Source of the DNA: [Scytonema hofmanni] UTEX 2349
Lineage (GTDB): Bacteria; Cyanobacteriota; Cyanobacteriia; Cyanobacteriales; Nostocaceae
DNA: 64,000 nucleotides
NCBI RefSeq assembly: GCF_000582685.1
Contig: NZ_ALWD01000002.1
Location: 118,264-182,263 of the forward strand
Reading direction: 5' to 3'
Each line of letters opens with the position of its first letter. Position 1 is the stretch's first letter. The position numbers and the translations under genes were made by a program. Under the pieces are notes generated by a model. It was not told the origin of the DNA and made no database searches. It was given only the letters and a program-made list of their open reading frames with translations. Positions 1 to 9,007 of this stretch are shown in pieces.

Positions 1-201
1 CGCTGGGCGCAGAGTAAAGAAGGGAAGTTTGCCCGCAATCTGATAAAGTGGAACTCCGGCTCCCTGGACAATTTGGACTGCACCAAAGATGTAAAGCGCC
101 TGGGTGTTACTTTGAAAATTGCTGGAAGACCAGCCACAGGAGGCTTTTGCACGATTTGGGTGCAACCCCCAGAAAAGCGCCAATTTAAGAAAGAGGAGTA
201 G
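1..201 (+). CDS. C-terminal end of an unrecognised protein (5' cut by window edge)
   Basis: Frame 1 is open from the first base to a TAG at 199-201 and encodes 66 residues that end in the basic/acidic tail QFKKEE. No start lies in the window, so the gene begins upstream. I do not recognise the family. Codon use looks normal for the region. Confidence 0.5.
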   Translation, partial: RWAQSKEGKFARNLIKWNSGSLDNLDCTKDVKRLGVTLKIAGRPATGGFCTIWVQPPEKRQFKKEE

Positions 202-273
202 TTATAACGTCAAGAGTAAACTACCTACACCTGTGTGAGTACAGGTACAGTGGGAGCCTCCTGCCGGAAATAG

Positions 274-349
274 GTGACAATTGTCACTCTCGCGCTTTTG
301 TTTCATCCTAAAATTTATCGCCCGAGAGCGATCGCTCGCGTGAAATATG
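274..349. repeat. Copy 1 of a duplicated palindrome-bearing segment
   Basis: The perfect 14-bp palindrome GTGACAATTGTCAC at 274-287 is followed by a stretch (GCGCTTTTGTTTCATCCTAA onward, through GAGAGCGAT) that recurs almost unchanged at 1095-1195. It lies 60-135 bp before the DUF6883 reading frame, so it could be a promoter/operator cassette. That role is inference. Confidence 0.5.
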
Positions 350-410
350 CAAAAAAGTAAGAAGAATGGGGCATTTGATGAGCTTTAGCTAAAATCGAAG
401 GTAAACAAGG

Positions 411-758
411 ATGAAGCTGGGAGATATTGTTAGTCGCATTGTTATAGATAAGCGCAAGCTGACGGATTACGCTCTCAACAGAGATAACCCCGTAGGTGCT
501 GACAAGGCGGTAATTTTTCAGCGTGATTTAGGTTTTACCATAGATAACTATCAACTTCTGCTAGAACAAATTTCGACTCAAGCCCTAGATGCTGAAGCCT
601 TGAAGGGGCGTGCCGACGAGCATGGACAACGCTACACTGTAGATTTGGATATTACGGGAACCCAAGGGCAGCGATAAATTGTTCGTACAGGTTGGATAGT
701 AGAACTCGATAGCGATGCAGCTAGATTAGTAACGCTTTATGTTCGGAGGCGAAAATGA
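411..758 (+). pseudogene. DUF6883-family gene broken by an in-frame stop
   Basis: The frame starts at ATG 411 (MKLGDIVSRIV, the usual opening of DUF6883 proteins) and meets TAA at 675-677 after 88 codons. The same frame then stays open to TGA 756-758 and encodes a tail typical of the family (VRTGWIV, RLVTLYVRRR). A full product would be about 115 aa. The final TGA overlaps the ATG of the DUF4926 gene (ATGA), a normal coupled-operon junction, which supports 758 as the ancestral end. Either a single-base nonsense mutation has truncated it, or an 88-aa product is still made. The biochemical role of DUF6883 is not known to me; such genes often sit beside DUF4926. Confidence 0.7.
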
Positions 759-1066
759 CTTATCCAGAACTGTTTGATGTGATTGAATTGTTAGTAAATT
801 TGCCTTTATATAACCTGCGTGCCGGAGTCCGAGGGGCGATTGTAGAATGTTATGACGATAATACTTATGAAGTAGAGTTTACTAATGAAGAAGGAGAAAC
901 TTTAGCTATTTGTACTCTATCATCTGAGCAATTTATAGTTATCTGGAAAGCTAAAACTAAGAGTTGGTTACCAGTCTCGGAACAGATTTATGCTGTGATT
1001 AACCATTTGTCTGAAGAACGTAAGCAGGAAGTATTAGATTTTGCCCGTTCTCTTCGAGCGCGATAG
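755..1066 (+). CDS. DUF4926 domain protein
   Basis: 103 aa. The N-terminal half (about residues 5-65) is a small beta-rich domain: the glycine-turn segment RGAIVECYDDNTYEVEF matches DUF4926 proteins. The C-terminal 30 residues (ISEERKQEVLDFARSL type, here NHLSEERKQEVLDF) resemble the DUF2281-like helix. Its ATG overlaps the stop of the upstream DUF6883 frame by 4 bp, so the two are probably co-translated. The pairing recalls two-component toxin-antitoxin-like modules, but no toxin activity can be read from the sequence. Confidence 0.7.
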   Translation: MTYPELFDVIELLVNLPLYNLRAGVRGAIVECYDDNTYEVEFTNEEGETLAICTLSSEQFIVIWKAKTKSWLPVSEQIYAVINHLSEERKQEVLDFARSLRAR

Positions 1067-1094
1067 TTACTTTAAAAAGGAAAAACGCCCTTGA

Positions 1095-1195
1095 GTGACA
1101 ATTGTCACTCTTGAGCGCTTTTGTTTCATCCTAAAATTTATCGACCGAGAGCGATGCCTATGGCGGGCGCGAAGCGCCATCGCGCTATAAAATAT
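1095..1195. repeat. Copy 2 of the duplicated palindrome-bearing segment
   Basis: GTGACAATTGTCAC recurs at 1095-1108, followed by the same TTTGTTTCATCCTAAAATTT stretch as at 274-349. In this copy an extra GC-rich palindrome (GGCGGGCGCGAAGCGCC) interrupts the end. It lies about 100 bp before the nuclease gene at 1291. Confidence 0.5.
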
Positions 1196-1290
1196 GCGTG
1201 CAAATCATGGACGGTCAACCTTGTCGTTGAGAAACCGTGTATTTGCTCAGATAATACGATCTACTATTAAAGATGGAGAGCTAATAACTT

Positions 1291-1941
1291 ATGGTTCAAA
1301 CAGTTGGGATTACCAAAGCGATTACTAACCTGAATGAGGCGCACGCCAAGTTCAATTTAAGCCAGACTGCCGAGAGCGAATTTTTCACAGAATGGTTTGA
1401 CGATTTACCCGAACTCACAGATAGCGAAAAAGCATCTTTGAATCGCCTGAAAAATCGCTACCTCTATTATGCCGCAGACGGTTCAATCACAGAAGGTACT
1501 GTCAATATTATTATGCTATCTCCACTACTGGAATTAATGGGTTTGTGCGATCCTCCTTTTAAGATTCAGAGTGAGCAATTGGTGAAGGTTGAAATTGAAA
1601 ATGGAGGCGAAGAAGAACTCGTATTAGAAGGATTCATTGATACTTTGGTTGTGCAAAATAGACTCTGGGTGGTGTTAATTGAATCGAAGCGTTATGGTTT
1701 GAGCGTTATGCAGGCTCTCCCACAAACTTTAGCTTACATGATGGCAAACCCTAACTTGGAAATGCGCCTTATTTTTGGAATGATAACGACTGGTGAAGAC
1801 TATATTTTTATCAAGCTGAATCAGCAGACGCGCTCCTATGCTTTATCAAACAAGTTTACTCTCTCCAACCCAAGAGAAAATGAGTTGTACGAAGTTATGC
1901 AGGTGATGAAGCGAATTGTTAGCTTGGTTGTACAGGCATGA
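1291..1941 (+). CDS. PD-(D/E)XK-type nuclease-like protein (type I R-subunit N-terminal-like)
   Basis: 216 aa. The core GFIDTL followed about 15 residues later by VLIESKR fits the D...ExK motif of the PD-(D/E)XK superfamily, in the arrangement seen in small cyanobacterial proteins often labelled restriction endonuclease subunit R. No helicase or HsdR C-terminal domain follows and no hsdM/hsdS lies nearby, so restriction is not implied. A GGAG lies about 12 nt before the ATG. It is a single gene with gaps on both sides. Catalysis on DNA is inferred from the motif only. Confidence 0.6.
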   Translation: MVQTVGITKAITNLNEAHAKFNLSQTAESEFFTEWFDDLPELTDSEKASLNRLKNRYLYYAADGSITEGTVNIIMLSPLLELMGLCDPPFKIQSEQLVKVEIENGGEEELVLEGFIDTLVVQNRLWVVLIESKRYGLSVMQALPQTLAYMMANPNLEMRLIFGMITTGEDYIFIKLNQQTRSYALSNKFTLSNPRENELYEVMQVMKRIVSLVVQA

Positions 1942-2028
1942 GTAGCGATGTATTGGATTGCAAAAAGTGAATCCTGAGTTACTACAATACAGTTAGTTTG
2001 CATAAATCTTACATTGCCCCAAACCCCG

Positions 2029-2065
2029 AAAAAAAATTACCCCGCTACGGTTAGGGTCGCGGGGT
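2029..2065 (-). terminator. Rho-independent terminator for the 2095-2427 gene
   Basis: Read on the minus strand, the stem ACCCCGC/GCGGGGT (2039-2045 with 2059-2065) is followed after AA by eight T. It lies just downstream of the minus-strand gene ending at 2095. A second 7-bp hairpin (TTGCCGT/ACGGCAA, 2065-2087) precedes it. Confidence 0.7.
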
Positions 2066-2094
2066 TGCCGTCCAATGGTGACGGCAATGCATAT

Positions 2095-2427
2095 TTAGGC
2101 AGATTTGGCTGATATTCTTTCAGCACGCTGCTGTTTGTGCAGCTTACGACGTACTTTGATGGCATCTAGGTCTGCCAATCCGTACAATAACTTTGCTTTC
2201 TGAATAAGCTCGCTCAAGGGTGTTTCTTTGTAGTCTTCACGGAATTCAGTATTATGAACTTTCCAGTCGAATTCTTCACCGCTCCATTGGGCTACGCTTT
2301 CCAGTTCACGTCCGCTTTCTTCCCGTAAGACTTCCAAAGTCATAAGACGTAATTTTTCCGCATATGGGATTACGCGGTCTAATGCTTTAGCTTTGGGTTG
2401 GGCTTGAACTTGAGACTTACGTATCAT
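2095..2427 (-). CDS. Unrecognised small basic protein
   Basis: 110 aa from the ATG at 2427, chosen because GGAGAA stands 6-7 nt upstream. An upstream in-frame ATG at 2460 lacks such a site. The protein is charged and helical in appearance, with a basic C-terminus (VRRKLHKQQRAERISAK). No signal peptide, membrane segment or known motif was found. It is followed by a strong terminator, so it is monocistronic. Function unknown. Confidence 0.55.
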   Translation of the reverse strand: MIRKSQVQAQPKAKALDRVIPYAEKLRLMTLEVLREESGRELESVAQWSGEEFDWKVHNTEFREDYKETPLSELIQKAKLLYGLADLDAIKVRRKLHKQQRAERISAKSA

Positions 2428-2651
2428 TACATTTTCTCCATTTTTAACAGTTGATATCATGTGGAAAGCAGCAATAGCTGCATTTACAGTTAGTTCAAAA
2501 TTGAACTTTACTCGCTTCGCTGTGTCCTTTGTAGCGGTTCACAGGCATTTACAGCGGTAGCTGATTATCCAGTTAAATTCAAAGTTTTAAACTTTCACGT
2601 ATTAGCAGCAATCGCTGCTTATTTAATTAAATTCAACTTGAATCTTCAAAG

Positions 2652-2688
2652 AAAAAAAATACTCTGCTTTGGGGGCAGAGCATTTTTT
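2652..2688. terminator. Bidirectional terminator
   Basis: The CTCTGC/GCAGAG stem (2662-2667 with 2675-2680) has A8 on its left and T6 on its right. It can therefore end transcription on either strand, most relevantly the acidic-tailed gene that ends at 2712 on the minus strand. Confidence 0.7.
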
Positions 2689-2711
2689 AGTTAATCAGGC
2701 AGTTTGCAATT

Positions 2712-3329
2712 TTACTCTAAGGAATCGCCTTCTTCTTCGTCGTCCTCATCTTCATCATCGAACTCCTCTTGGGAGTCGTCGTCGTCCTCCTCATCATCGA
2801 GGTCTTCCAGGTCATCGAGGTCTGCATCGTCCTCATCCTCTTGCTTATTGTTGTTGAATGAGTTACGCTTTTCTAAACTCTGACGATTAAATTCCACCAG
2901 GTCAGCAATTGCCTGTTCGGGAGTCAAATCGATAGTGTCGTATAGCATCGCTAGGGCGAGTGCTACGACTTCTGTAGGATGTTTGAGAGCGTCTGGCGTT
3001 CCGAAGAGCCGGACAAATACTTTGTTGTTCCAGCGGTTCCAGTCCAACTTTTTCCCGTTTTTCTTTTTGACTTGGGCTGCGATGTCAAGTCCGATTTTCT
3101 CTCGGCTTGCGTGACCTACTTTGGTGGCGATTCGCTGGTTGCGAACTTGGAGTTTGACTCCAAATTCTTTGAAGACTGCGTTGCGAAGTTCTTTGAGTAA
3201 TGCGATCGCTTGGTCTTCGACGTTGCCTCTTGCTGTAGCAATTGAGGTTGATACCGTCGCTTTTGTGCTGGCAGCACCATTTCCGTTTCCGTTCCGAGCC
3301 GTATTAGTGCGAGTTTTAGCGGTAGTCAT
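2712..3329 (-). CDS. Unrecognised protein with very acidic C-terminal tail
   Basis: 205 aa. Residues 1-35 are low complexity (TARNGNGNGAAS), about 35-155 form a helical, basic domain, and the last 45 residues are almost all D/E. Acidic tails of this kind occur on single-strand DNA-binding and histone-mimic proteins, where they recruit partners, but no OB fold is evident here. A second acidic-tailed protein (DUF5895, 53282-54169) sits elsewhere in the window, and both end at strong terminators. The start is the ATG at 3329. It diverges from the Ycf46-like ATPase gene at 3622. The role is unknown; a DNA-metabolism link is inference. Confidence 0.6.
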   Translation of the reverse strand: MTTAKTRTNTARNGNGNGAASTKATVSTSIATARGNVEDQAIALLKELRNAVFKEFGVKLQVRNQRIATKVGHASREKIGLDIAAQVKKKNGKKLDWNRWNNKVFVRLFGTPDALKHPTEVVALALAMLYDTIDLTPEQAIADLVEFNRQSLEKRNSFNNNKQEDEDDADLDDLEDLDDEEDDDDSQEEFDDEDEDDEEEGDSLE

Positions 3330-3621
3330 GAAGTTCCTTTTTTTTAATTTATTGACTTCATGCTCATAGCCGCGTTAGCGGCATTTTTGGTTCTGCCACG
3401 TTTGCCGTGGCAATTAAATTCATTTAATGAATGAAATTTAGATGTAAGAAGATTGCACTTTTTGCTGCGATCGCTACCCAAAAATAAATTGCCTCTACTG
3501 CTATGAATGTATTTATACAACTTGAGAAAGAGTTAAATCTTGACTGGGGATTGTTATCAAAGTTATTAGGTTTCAAACAAAAATAAAAATATTTACTTAA
3601 TATTCTTAGGGTAGTTAGTGT
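3330..3621. other. Divergent intergenic region with two small hairpins
   Basis: The region lies between two divergent genes and must hold both promoters. Visible structures are GCCGC/GCGGC (GCCGCGTTAGCGGC) near 3370 and CCACG/CGTGG (CCACGTTTGCCGTGG) near 3400. Both lie on the 5' side of the minus-strand acidic-tailed gene and may act in its leader. No other feature was recognised. Confidence 0.35.
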
Positions 3622-5202
3622 ATGCGCTTGATAAAAGATTGGTCAGCCTTAGCCGCGAAAGGCACTCCAATAGTTGGTTTGGAGTATCATTCGACTGATA
3701 GGGCAAGCATATTAAACCAGTTCTACAAATGGGGTGCAGAGCGTTCAATGCCCGTTTATTACTGGAATCCCGGTTATTCCTGTCTTCAGCAGGTGGTGGA
3801 GCGTTCAGGACAAAATAAGTGCATCTTGCTCCCTACGGATATTGCCCCAAATAAGGATGTACCGCAGTTTTTATTGGAGAACAAGCAGGCAGGGATTTTC
3901 CTGTTAGAGGGGGTGCTAGAGTTTGACAACATTGGTCAGGTCAGTGAACGACGTTCTTATCAATTGATGAACGCTTTCTACCAAGCGTCTTGGGCAACAA
4001 GCCAGCAGTTCTGGGTTTTACTGGAAAATTATGTCCAGCTACCTTTGAATTTGCAAGCCTTAATTCCTATTCTCTCCAACCCACTGCCTGGGCGGGAACA
4101 AGTACGCGACACAGTTGCAGATTTTGTCAGCAGAAATTCCGGCGTTGCAGAAGGAAAAGACGATCCACTGGCGATGGCTCTCCTTGTTCGGGCTTGCCAG
4201 GGATTACCTTTGGGAGAGATTGGGCTGGTATTAGAGCGTAATCTGACGAATGCTCTCACAATTGAGGAACTGGCACTCGTTGTGCTAGAACACAAAGTTT
4301 TCAAGCTGCGGGGGCGGGGGTTGGAATATCTGAACGAGCCGGATGTGCCTTCTTCTGGGGGTTTGGACTTGCTCGACGAGACGCTCGACAGGGTGACAGC
4401 ATTGCTAGACCCGGAAGCTGAAAAGTACGGGTTAAAGTTTCCTAAAGGTATGATCCTCTGGGGACCGCCAGGAACCGGTAAAAGTTTGAGTGCCAAACTT
4501 GCCGCTAAGAAGATGGGAGTACCGCTTTTGGCGGCTGACTGGGGTGGGCTGCGCGGTGCTACTGCTTATGAGTCAGAGCGAAACCTCCGGTTTTTACTAG
4601 AACTAGCCCAGAGCCTTGCTCCTGTTATTTTCTACTTTGATGATTTTGATAAGGGCTTTGCTGGGTGGGACTCCGACGCTGATGGTGGTGTGGCACGACG
4701 GCTCTCTGGAAAGCTTTTAACTTGGATGGAAGAGCATCAATCACAAGTTTACATGATGGCAACAGTGAATAGGTTAGGGATGCTGCCACCGGAGCTGATC
4801 CGAAGATTTGACGATATTTTCTTTATCGATTTGCCTCATGAGGGGGCGATGTATGAGATTTTTAACTTGCACCTATCCAAATATTTCCCAGAGTTTCAAA
4901 ATCCAGACAAATCACCTTGGTCGGATGAGCAATGGCGAATTTTGCTCAGGGATTACCGACTTTGCACAGGAGCGGAAATTGCCAATGCTGTCAGAAAAGC
5001 TGCTGAGGAAGCATTTTATCAAGGTAAACCAGGAAAGGTGGATGTACTAGACCTAATTAAAGTGCGTTCTTCGTTTACTCCGTCGTTGATCCGCGATGAA
5101 GATAAAATCCTGGCAATCCGCAACCAAGCCGTGTTTGCCCGCCCAGCAGCAGGTCCAGATCAGTCTCGCTTTGCGATTCTGCCAGCCGAACTGTTTGATT
5201 AA
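3622..5202 (+). CDS. AAA+ ATPase, Ycf46-like
   Basis: 526 aa. An N-terminal domain of about 250 residues is followed by an AAA+ module with Walker A GPPGTGKS (about residue 281), Walker B VIFYFDDFD (about 338), a sensor-1 TVNR and a second-region arginine pair LIRRFDD. Length and organisation match cyanobacterial/plastid Ycf46 proteins, which Synechocystis work links to CO2-uptake regulation, but plasmid-borne paralogues may do something else. The ATG at 3622 has only a weak purine stretch upstream. It is a single gene with no obvious operon partner. Confidence 0.75.
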   Translation: MRLIKDWSALAAKGTPIVGLEYHSTDRASILNQFYKWGAERSMPVYYWNPGYSCLQQVVERSGQNKCILLPTDIAPNKDVPQFLLENKQAGIFLLEGVLEFDNIGQVSERRSYQLMNAFYQASWATSQQFWVLLENYVQLPLNLQALIPILSNPLPGREQVRDTVADFVSRNSGVAEGKDDPLAMALLVRACQGLPLGEIGLVLERNLTNALTIEELALVVLEHKVFKLRGRGLEYLNEPDVPSSGGLDLLDETLDRVTALLDPEAEKYGLKFPKGMILWGPPGTGKSLSAKLAAKKMGVPLLAADWGGLRGATAYESERNLRFLLELAQSLAPVIFYFDDFDKGFAGWDSDADGGVARRLSGKLLTWMEEHQSQVYMMATVNRLGMLPPELIRRFDDIFFIDLPHEGAMYEIFNLHLSKYFPEFQNPDKSPWSDEQWRILLRDYRLCTGAEIANAVRKAAEEAFYQGKPGKVDVLDLIKVRSSFTPSLIRDEDKILAIRNQAVFARPAAGPDQSRFAILPAELFD

Positions 5203-5341
5203 AACACTCTCACGTTTGGTGTTAGGGGTATATCTGTGGGAAATTTATCCACATATGCTTTTGTTAACGTAATTATGAGTAGGTTTATGCAAGCGGTCTA
5301 GACTTTATTAAAAGCTTTCGCCCATCACCACCCAAACCCCG

Positions 5342-5531
5342 CTCCTCTTGACGGAAGACAAGAAGCATAAAGGAATTCCCACAGCTTGTTCAGAATCACC
5401 TGTATGTTGGGCACGCGCGATTTGGGTGCAACTGTTGGCAGATCATTTGGTCAGTATCGATATGGTAGATTCGATTTCAGACGAAACAGTGCGTCAAACT
5501 TAAAAAAAAAACGACTGTCACAAGCAATGGC
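5342..5531 (+). pseudogene. IS630-type transposase remnant
   Basis: One frame encodes the segment WVQLLADHLVSI followed by DSISDETVRQT, typical of the helix-turn-helix part of IS630-family transposases. It then hits TAA (expected leucine of TLKKN). Nothing resembling the DDE catalytic part follows, so this is a short relic. The gap 5203-5341 holds an inverted pair TGTGG..CCACA (5235-5253) and no gene. Confidence 0.55.
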
Positions 5532-5699
5532 AAAGGCTACGCCGCGCCGAGCGCCAAACAGCTAGAGGATAAACATGGGAATATCCGGACGTTTTAGTTG
5601 CTGAACGCGGAGGATTTGACAATAATCCATGTTTTATTTGATAAATTGTTTGACTACTTTTATAAGCTAAATTTTTATTAAAGTGAAACGGTATTATCC

Positions 5700-7250
5700 C
5701 TACTTTCTCGACCGAAAGCGCACCGGCATTCGATCGGGCGGATAAATCAAAAGGTTCTGCTGTAACTGTTCCAGAGATGATCGACCGTTGACCAACTCCC
5801 ACTCAAAGTAGCGGAGCAGTAGTGCCAGCATCATCGTTCCTTCCAGCATTGACAAATGCTCTCCCAAGCAACGATGAGAACCTGAGCCAAAGTCTATCAT
5901 TGGCAGTTGACTATTTTCCTTACTCTTCTCTAACCAACGCTCTGGCAGAAATTCATCGGGATGCGAATAGACTTCTGGATCTCGTCCAGCAGCAAGCATT
6001 GACCAGAATATTTTCGTGCCACGAGGAATAACCGTACCCTCGATAACAGTGTCACGTTGAGCCTCCAATGAAGTCGAGCCAGAGGCGACTGAATAAAGGC
6101 GCAAAGTTTCCTTGATAATAGCGCGGATGTAATTCAAATCCTTAAGGCTTTCTCCATTAATACTGCCTTGACTTTCCCAAGCTTGGTCAACAACGGCTTG
6201 TGCCTGCTGAAAAACCCTTGGATTTAAGGTCAACTCTGCTATTGCAAAAGATAAAGTATGAGCCGTGGTATCAGTACCAGCTATTAAAAGTTCAATAACT
6301 TCTGCTATCAGTGTTTCCCGATTGTATTTTGGTTCTTTGGCAGCTATTTTCACTAACATTGATTCCTGGAACAAAGGACTTACCTGTGGTAAATCGGTCT
6401 GATTTTGTTCTCTCATCTGTAAAGCTAAGTCTACACGGGGAGTAATAAACTCCTCTAAATATCGCCTTGCTGCCCAATAATCTCGTGAGTTCTTAGTTGG
6501 CAGATATTTCATCCATATCTTCTCGCCAGTAGCTACCCGTAGGAACCGATAGCCTACAATAGACATCGCCTCGTACACCTTGAGAACATCAAGGGGTTGT
6601 CCTTCATGACTAGCAATGTTTCTATCCACAGAAATGCCCAGTACAAGAGAGGAAATCACCCTCATTGTTAGTTCTACAAACAGAGGATCTACCTGAACTT
6701 CTGGTGAGGCAGCTGACTGAATTTTCTCAATTATTTGTTCGCAAGCTTGGCTAATAATTTCCACATATTTGGAGAGACCGCTAGAACTAAATTCAGGGTT
6801 CCAAGCCTTGCGTCTGTACTGCCACTCATTTCCGTTTTGACCTAAAAGAATGGGCCCACTAATGTCGTTCCAAGCTTTGCTAGCTCGCTGTGACCTAATT
6901 AGGCTACCGTCTCTCATGCCATTAACAATAGTGTCTTCGATAACTTTTGGCTTACTCAAAACGAGAACTGGCTGGCCAGCCCAGTAAACATACATTGGCC
7001 CTAGCTGCTGGCTCCAATCAAATAATAATTGGAAGAATTTCTTCTCTTTGACTGCTGCTAATACTTGAGGAATATTTCCTAATAGCCAGTGTCTCTTAGG
7101 AGAGGGAAAGACCTGTAGAGATTTGTAAGTGTTCTTTTGTTTCCACCACCTTAAACCGAATATTCCCGCTGTGCTAGTAATGCCTAAGGCTGTAACTAAA
7201 TATGGAAATGAGTCAGAAAAAGCAATTTGAGCAGTAATCTCTTGGAACAT
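5700..7250 (-). CDS. Cytochrome P450
   Basis: 516 aa from ATG 7250, preceded by AAAGGCGG at good spacing; an in-frame TTG 21 nt upstream is less likely. Features in order: an N-terminal hydrophobic segment (YLVTALGITSTAGIFGL) suggesting membrane anchoring; I-helix oxygen-activation motif AGTDTT; ETLR for ExxR; and the haem-thiolate loop FGSGSHRCLG with the axial cysteine. All hallmark residues are present, so the enzyme should be active as a monooxygenase needing an external reductase or ferredoxin. No redox partner or biosynthetic genes lie next to it, so the substrate cannot be told. Confidence 0.9.
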   Translation of the reverse strand: MFQEITAQIAFSDSFPYLVTALGITSTAGIFGLRWWKQKNTYKSLQVFPSPKRHWLLGNIPQVLAAVKEKKFFQLLFDWSQQLGPMYVYWAGQPVLVLSKPKVIEDTIVNGMRDGSLIRSQRASKAWNDISGPILLGQNGNEWQYRRKAWNPEFSSSGLSKYVEIISQACEQIIEKIQSAASPEVQVDPLFVELTMRVISSLVLGISVDRNIASHEGQPLDVLKVYEAMSIVGYRFLRVATGEKIWMKYLPTKNSRDYWAARRYLEEFITPRVDLALQMREQNQTDLPQVSPLFQESMLVKIAAKEPKYNRETLIAEVIELLIAGTDTTAHTLSFAIAELTLNPRVFQQAQAVVDQAWESQGSINGESLKDLNYIRAIIKETLRLYSVASGSTSLEAQRDTVIEGTVIPRGTKIFWSMLAAGRDPEVYSHPDEFLPERWLEKSKENSQLPMIDFGSGSHRCLGEHLSMLEGTMMLALLLRYFEWELVNGRSSLEQLQQNLLIYPPDRMPVRFRSRK

Positions 7251-7574
7251 GAATCCGCCTTTGTCCAACAAAACTTAGGTTATTCAGATACTACCGTATT
7301 GTTTCCTTTCTTCGTTATATCACCAACGTTGGTAAGTCGAAAATACCATTGATATCGTGTCCGGTTAAAGACTTATCATTTAGGCCGCACTCTTGCAGGG
7401 GGCTTTCTAGCAGGGGAAAAGAGAGTTTCATGGTTTTTGCTATTATGTGGGAATTATAACTAATTAAGCGGACTTGATATGATTAATTGAAAGTCCGTCT
7501 GAAGGGGTGCAAAACTCTGATTCGTTCTCAAAACCAAAACCCCCGTGGAGTTGTTCAGGAGGCTTATGGTTGTT

Positions 7575-7790
7575 TTAGGGCATTGGGCTGTTCGCTCTCT
7601 TATGTTCCAGGCTGCTGATCGCATTCAAATGTTCTTTTTCCGCATACGTCAGTTTGTACTCCACAGATTTCAACAACTCAGGCAAGCCTGTTCTTGGGGT
7701 TTTTTTCGTTGTTCCACTTCATCAACTGTTGGTCGCGGTGGTAGAGCAGCCCACCATAAACCCCGGCCATCGGGACCTGTGGGCGATGTA
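7575..7790 (-). pseudogene. Degraded minus-strand reading frame, unidentified
   Basis: Two minus-strand segments join across one frame change: PTVDEVEQRKKPQEQAC, then ELLKSVEYKLTYAEKEHLN up to a stop at 7575. They look like protein rather than random sequence (charged, helical) but belong to no family I recognise. A plus-strand frame over the same bases is cysteine- and arginine-rich and looks spurious. 7251-7574 otherwise holds nothing I can name. Confidence 0.25.
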
Positions 7791-7923
7791 ATGTGCGATC
7801 GCTCGAAAAACAGGGCAAAGCACTCGTCTTACCGATTGTGGTGGAATTACTGAGCTAGATGTAGTAGGCTCCCTTTTCTAGTGAGAAAAAAGGTAGGCGG
7901 TAATGAGAGTACGCAAAGCGCTA

Positions 7924-8325
7924 TTAACAATGAGAGTGCGATCGCTTTTTACACTTCCTAAAACCAATACCTAAAATACCAAATACTACTAAAGCTAATA
8001 CAGAAGTTGGTTTTAGGAATAGCAGTGGGAGGTTCAGACGCTGGTTCAGCACGGGCAATGACTATAAAGCCATCTGCTTTTTTGGGCATGAAAAACGATT
8101 TGACCGGAGTTATTCAGGAAATTGTTAGAAAAAGCGAAAAGACTTGTTACTGTAGAGCCGAAAAGTAGATCGCCTGTAGTAATCACTTTATCTTTTACTG
8201 CGTCGCTTCCTGTAAAGATGCCTTCACCACCAGCGTCTAGGTCAGCACCAAAAGCGTTTTGGCGCAGTCAATATTGTGTAGCAATAGGTCAATCCAGATC
8301 GTTACCGCAAGCTTTCCGAGCCTGG
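7924..8325 (-). pseudogene. PEP-CTERM protein remnant
   Basis: Read on the minus strand, the fragments AGGEGIFTGSDAVKDKVI, TGDLLFGSTVTSL and NNSGQIVFHAQK lie in one frame, followed after a frame change by a C-terminal sorting signal: EPP, a hydrophobic stretch SVLALVVFGILGIGF and the basic tail RKCKKR. That order is diagnostic of cyanobacterial PEP-CTERM proteins with repeated GxxDxVAD-like units. Frameshifts interrupt it and no intact start exists. The product would have been exported and membrane-sorted. The sequence around 8330-8460 continues the decay. Confidence 0.6.
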
Positions 8326-8460
8326 GTCAGCTTCCTTCCAAGTAGTTCACCATTCGAGGGATCGCGCGTGTTTTCACTTCTGGGCGATCAGCACCCCCAA
8401 AAGAGAACCGCGATCGCATCCTAATTTACAATAGGGAGCAAAGCAAGCTGGTATTACGCT

Positions 8461-8811
8461 CTAGAGTAGAAGTTGAGGTGCAAAATATTGCACAGAATAA
8501 TTATTTGGTTCATCTGTGCCAATCCCTAACTCCTGTAACTTAGCTTTAATATCTTCCCAGTTATCACCACAGTAGTAATACTTTTTATCTCGAAGATTTG
8601 CAAGATAATAACCAGAGTTACCGCCATTGATGCGGAACAGTTCAATCACAATTTTATTTTTAGTTATCCCAAATAACCTTTCCCGGTTACTTTCGGGTAA
8701 AGATTTATCAGTGCGATTGTAGAAAACACTTCCATATTTGAAATACCATGTTGTACCAATTCTCTGAATAATTTGGAAGTGGAGAGGATGAATGATGCTT
8801 GTTGTTGACAT
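8461..8811 (-). CDS. Conserved-looking hypothetical protein
   Basis: 116 aa, aromatic-rich (YYLANLRDKKYYYCGDNW), with no signal peptide or membrane segment. It resembles small soluble cyanobacterial hypotheticals. The ATG at 8811 has no clear ribosome site. The flanking region (7.3-8.4 kb) is decayed, so this may be a survivor of an older island. Function unknown. Confidence 0.45.
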   Translation of the reverse strand: MSTTSIIHPLHFQIIQRIGTTWYFKYGSVFYNRTDKSLPESNRERLFGITKNKIVIELFRINGGNSGYYLANLRDKKYYYCGDNWEDIKAKLQELGIGTDEPNNYSVQYFAPQLLL

Positions 8812-9007
8812 AAGCTATATGCACCTTCAAGATGCTCCCGTACGCTCCAATAGGTGAAACCACCCCAAGAAAGCATCCCTTCAGCCCACTGAAGAACCTG
8901 CCAATGTCATCATTCGCAACGCCACACCAGAGTCAATGTACCCATACCAATTCCAGCAAACACTCATAGAATGCCTCAGATGGACTATACCACCTTTGAA
9001 GGCGTGA

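Noticed and set aside
2669..2857. Histidine/arginine-rich plus-strand frame
   Set aside because: Antisense of the acidic D/E tail of the gene at 2712-3329.
5245..5253. TTATCCACA, a perfect DnaA-box match
   Set aside because: Only one box, no cluster, no AT-rich unwinding region or iterons recognised, so it is not enough to call an origin.
7545..7853. Plus-strand frame of 102 codons
   Set aside because: Low-quality composition; the minus strand reads better as a degraded protein.
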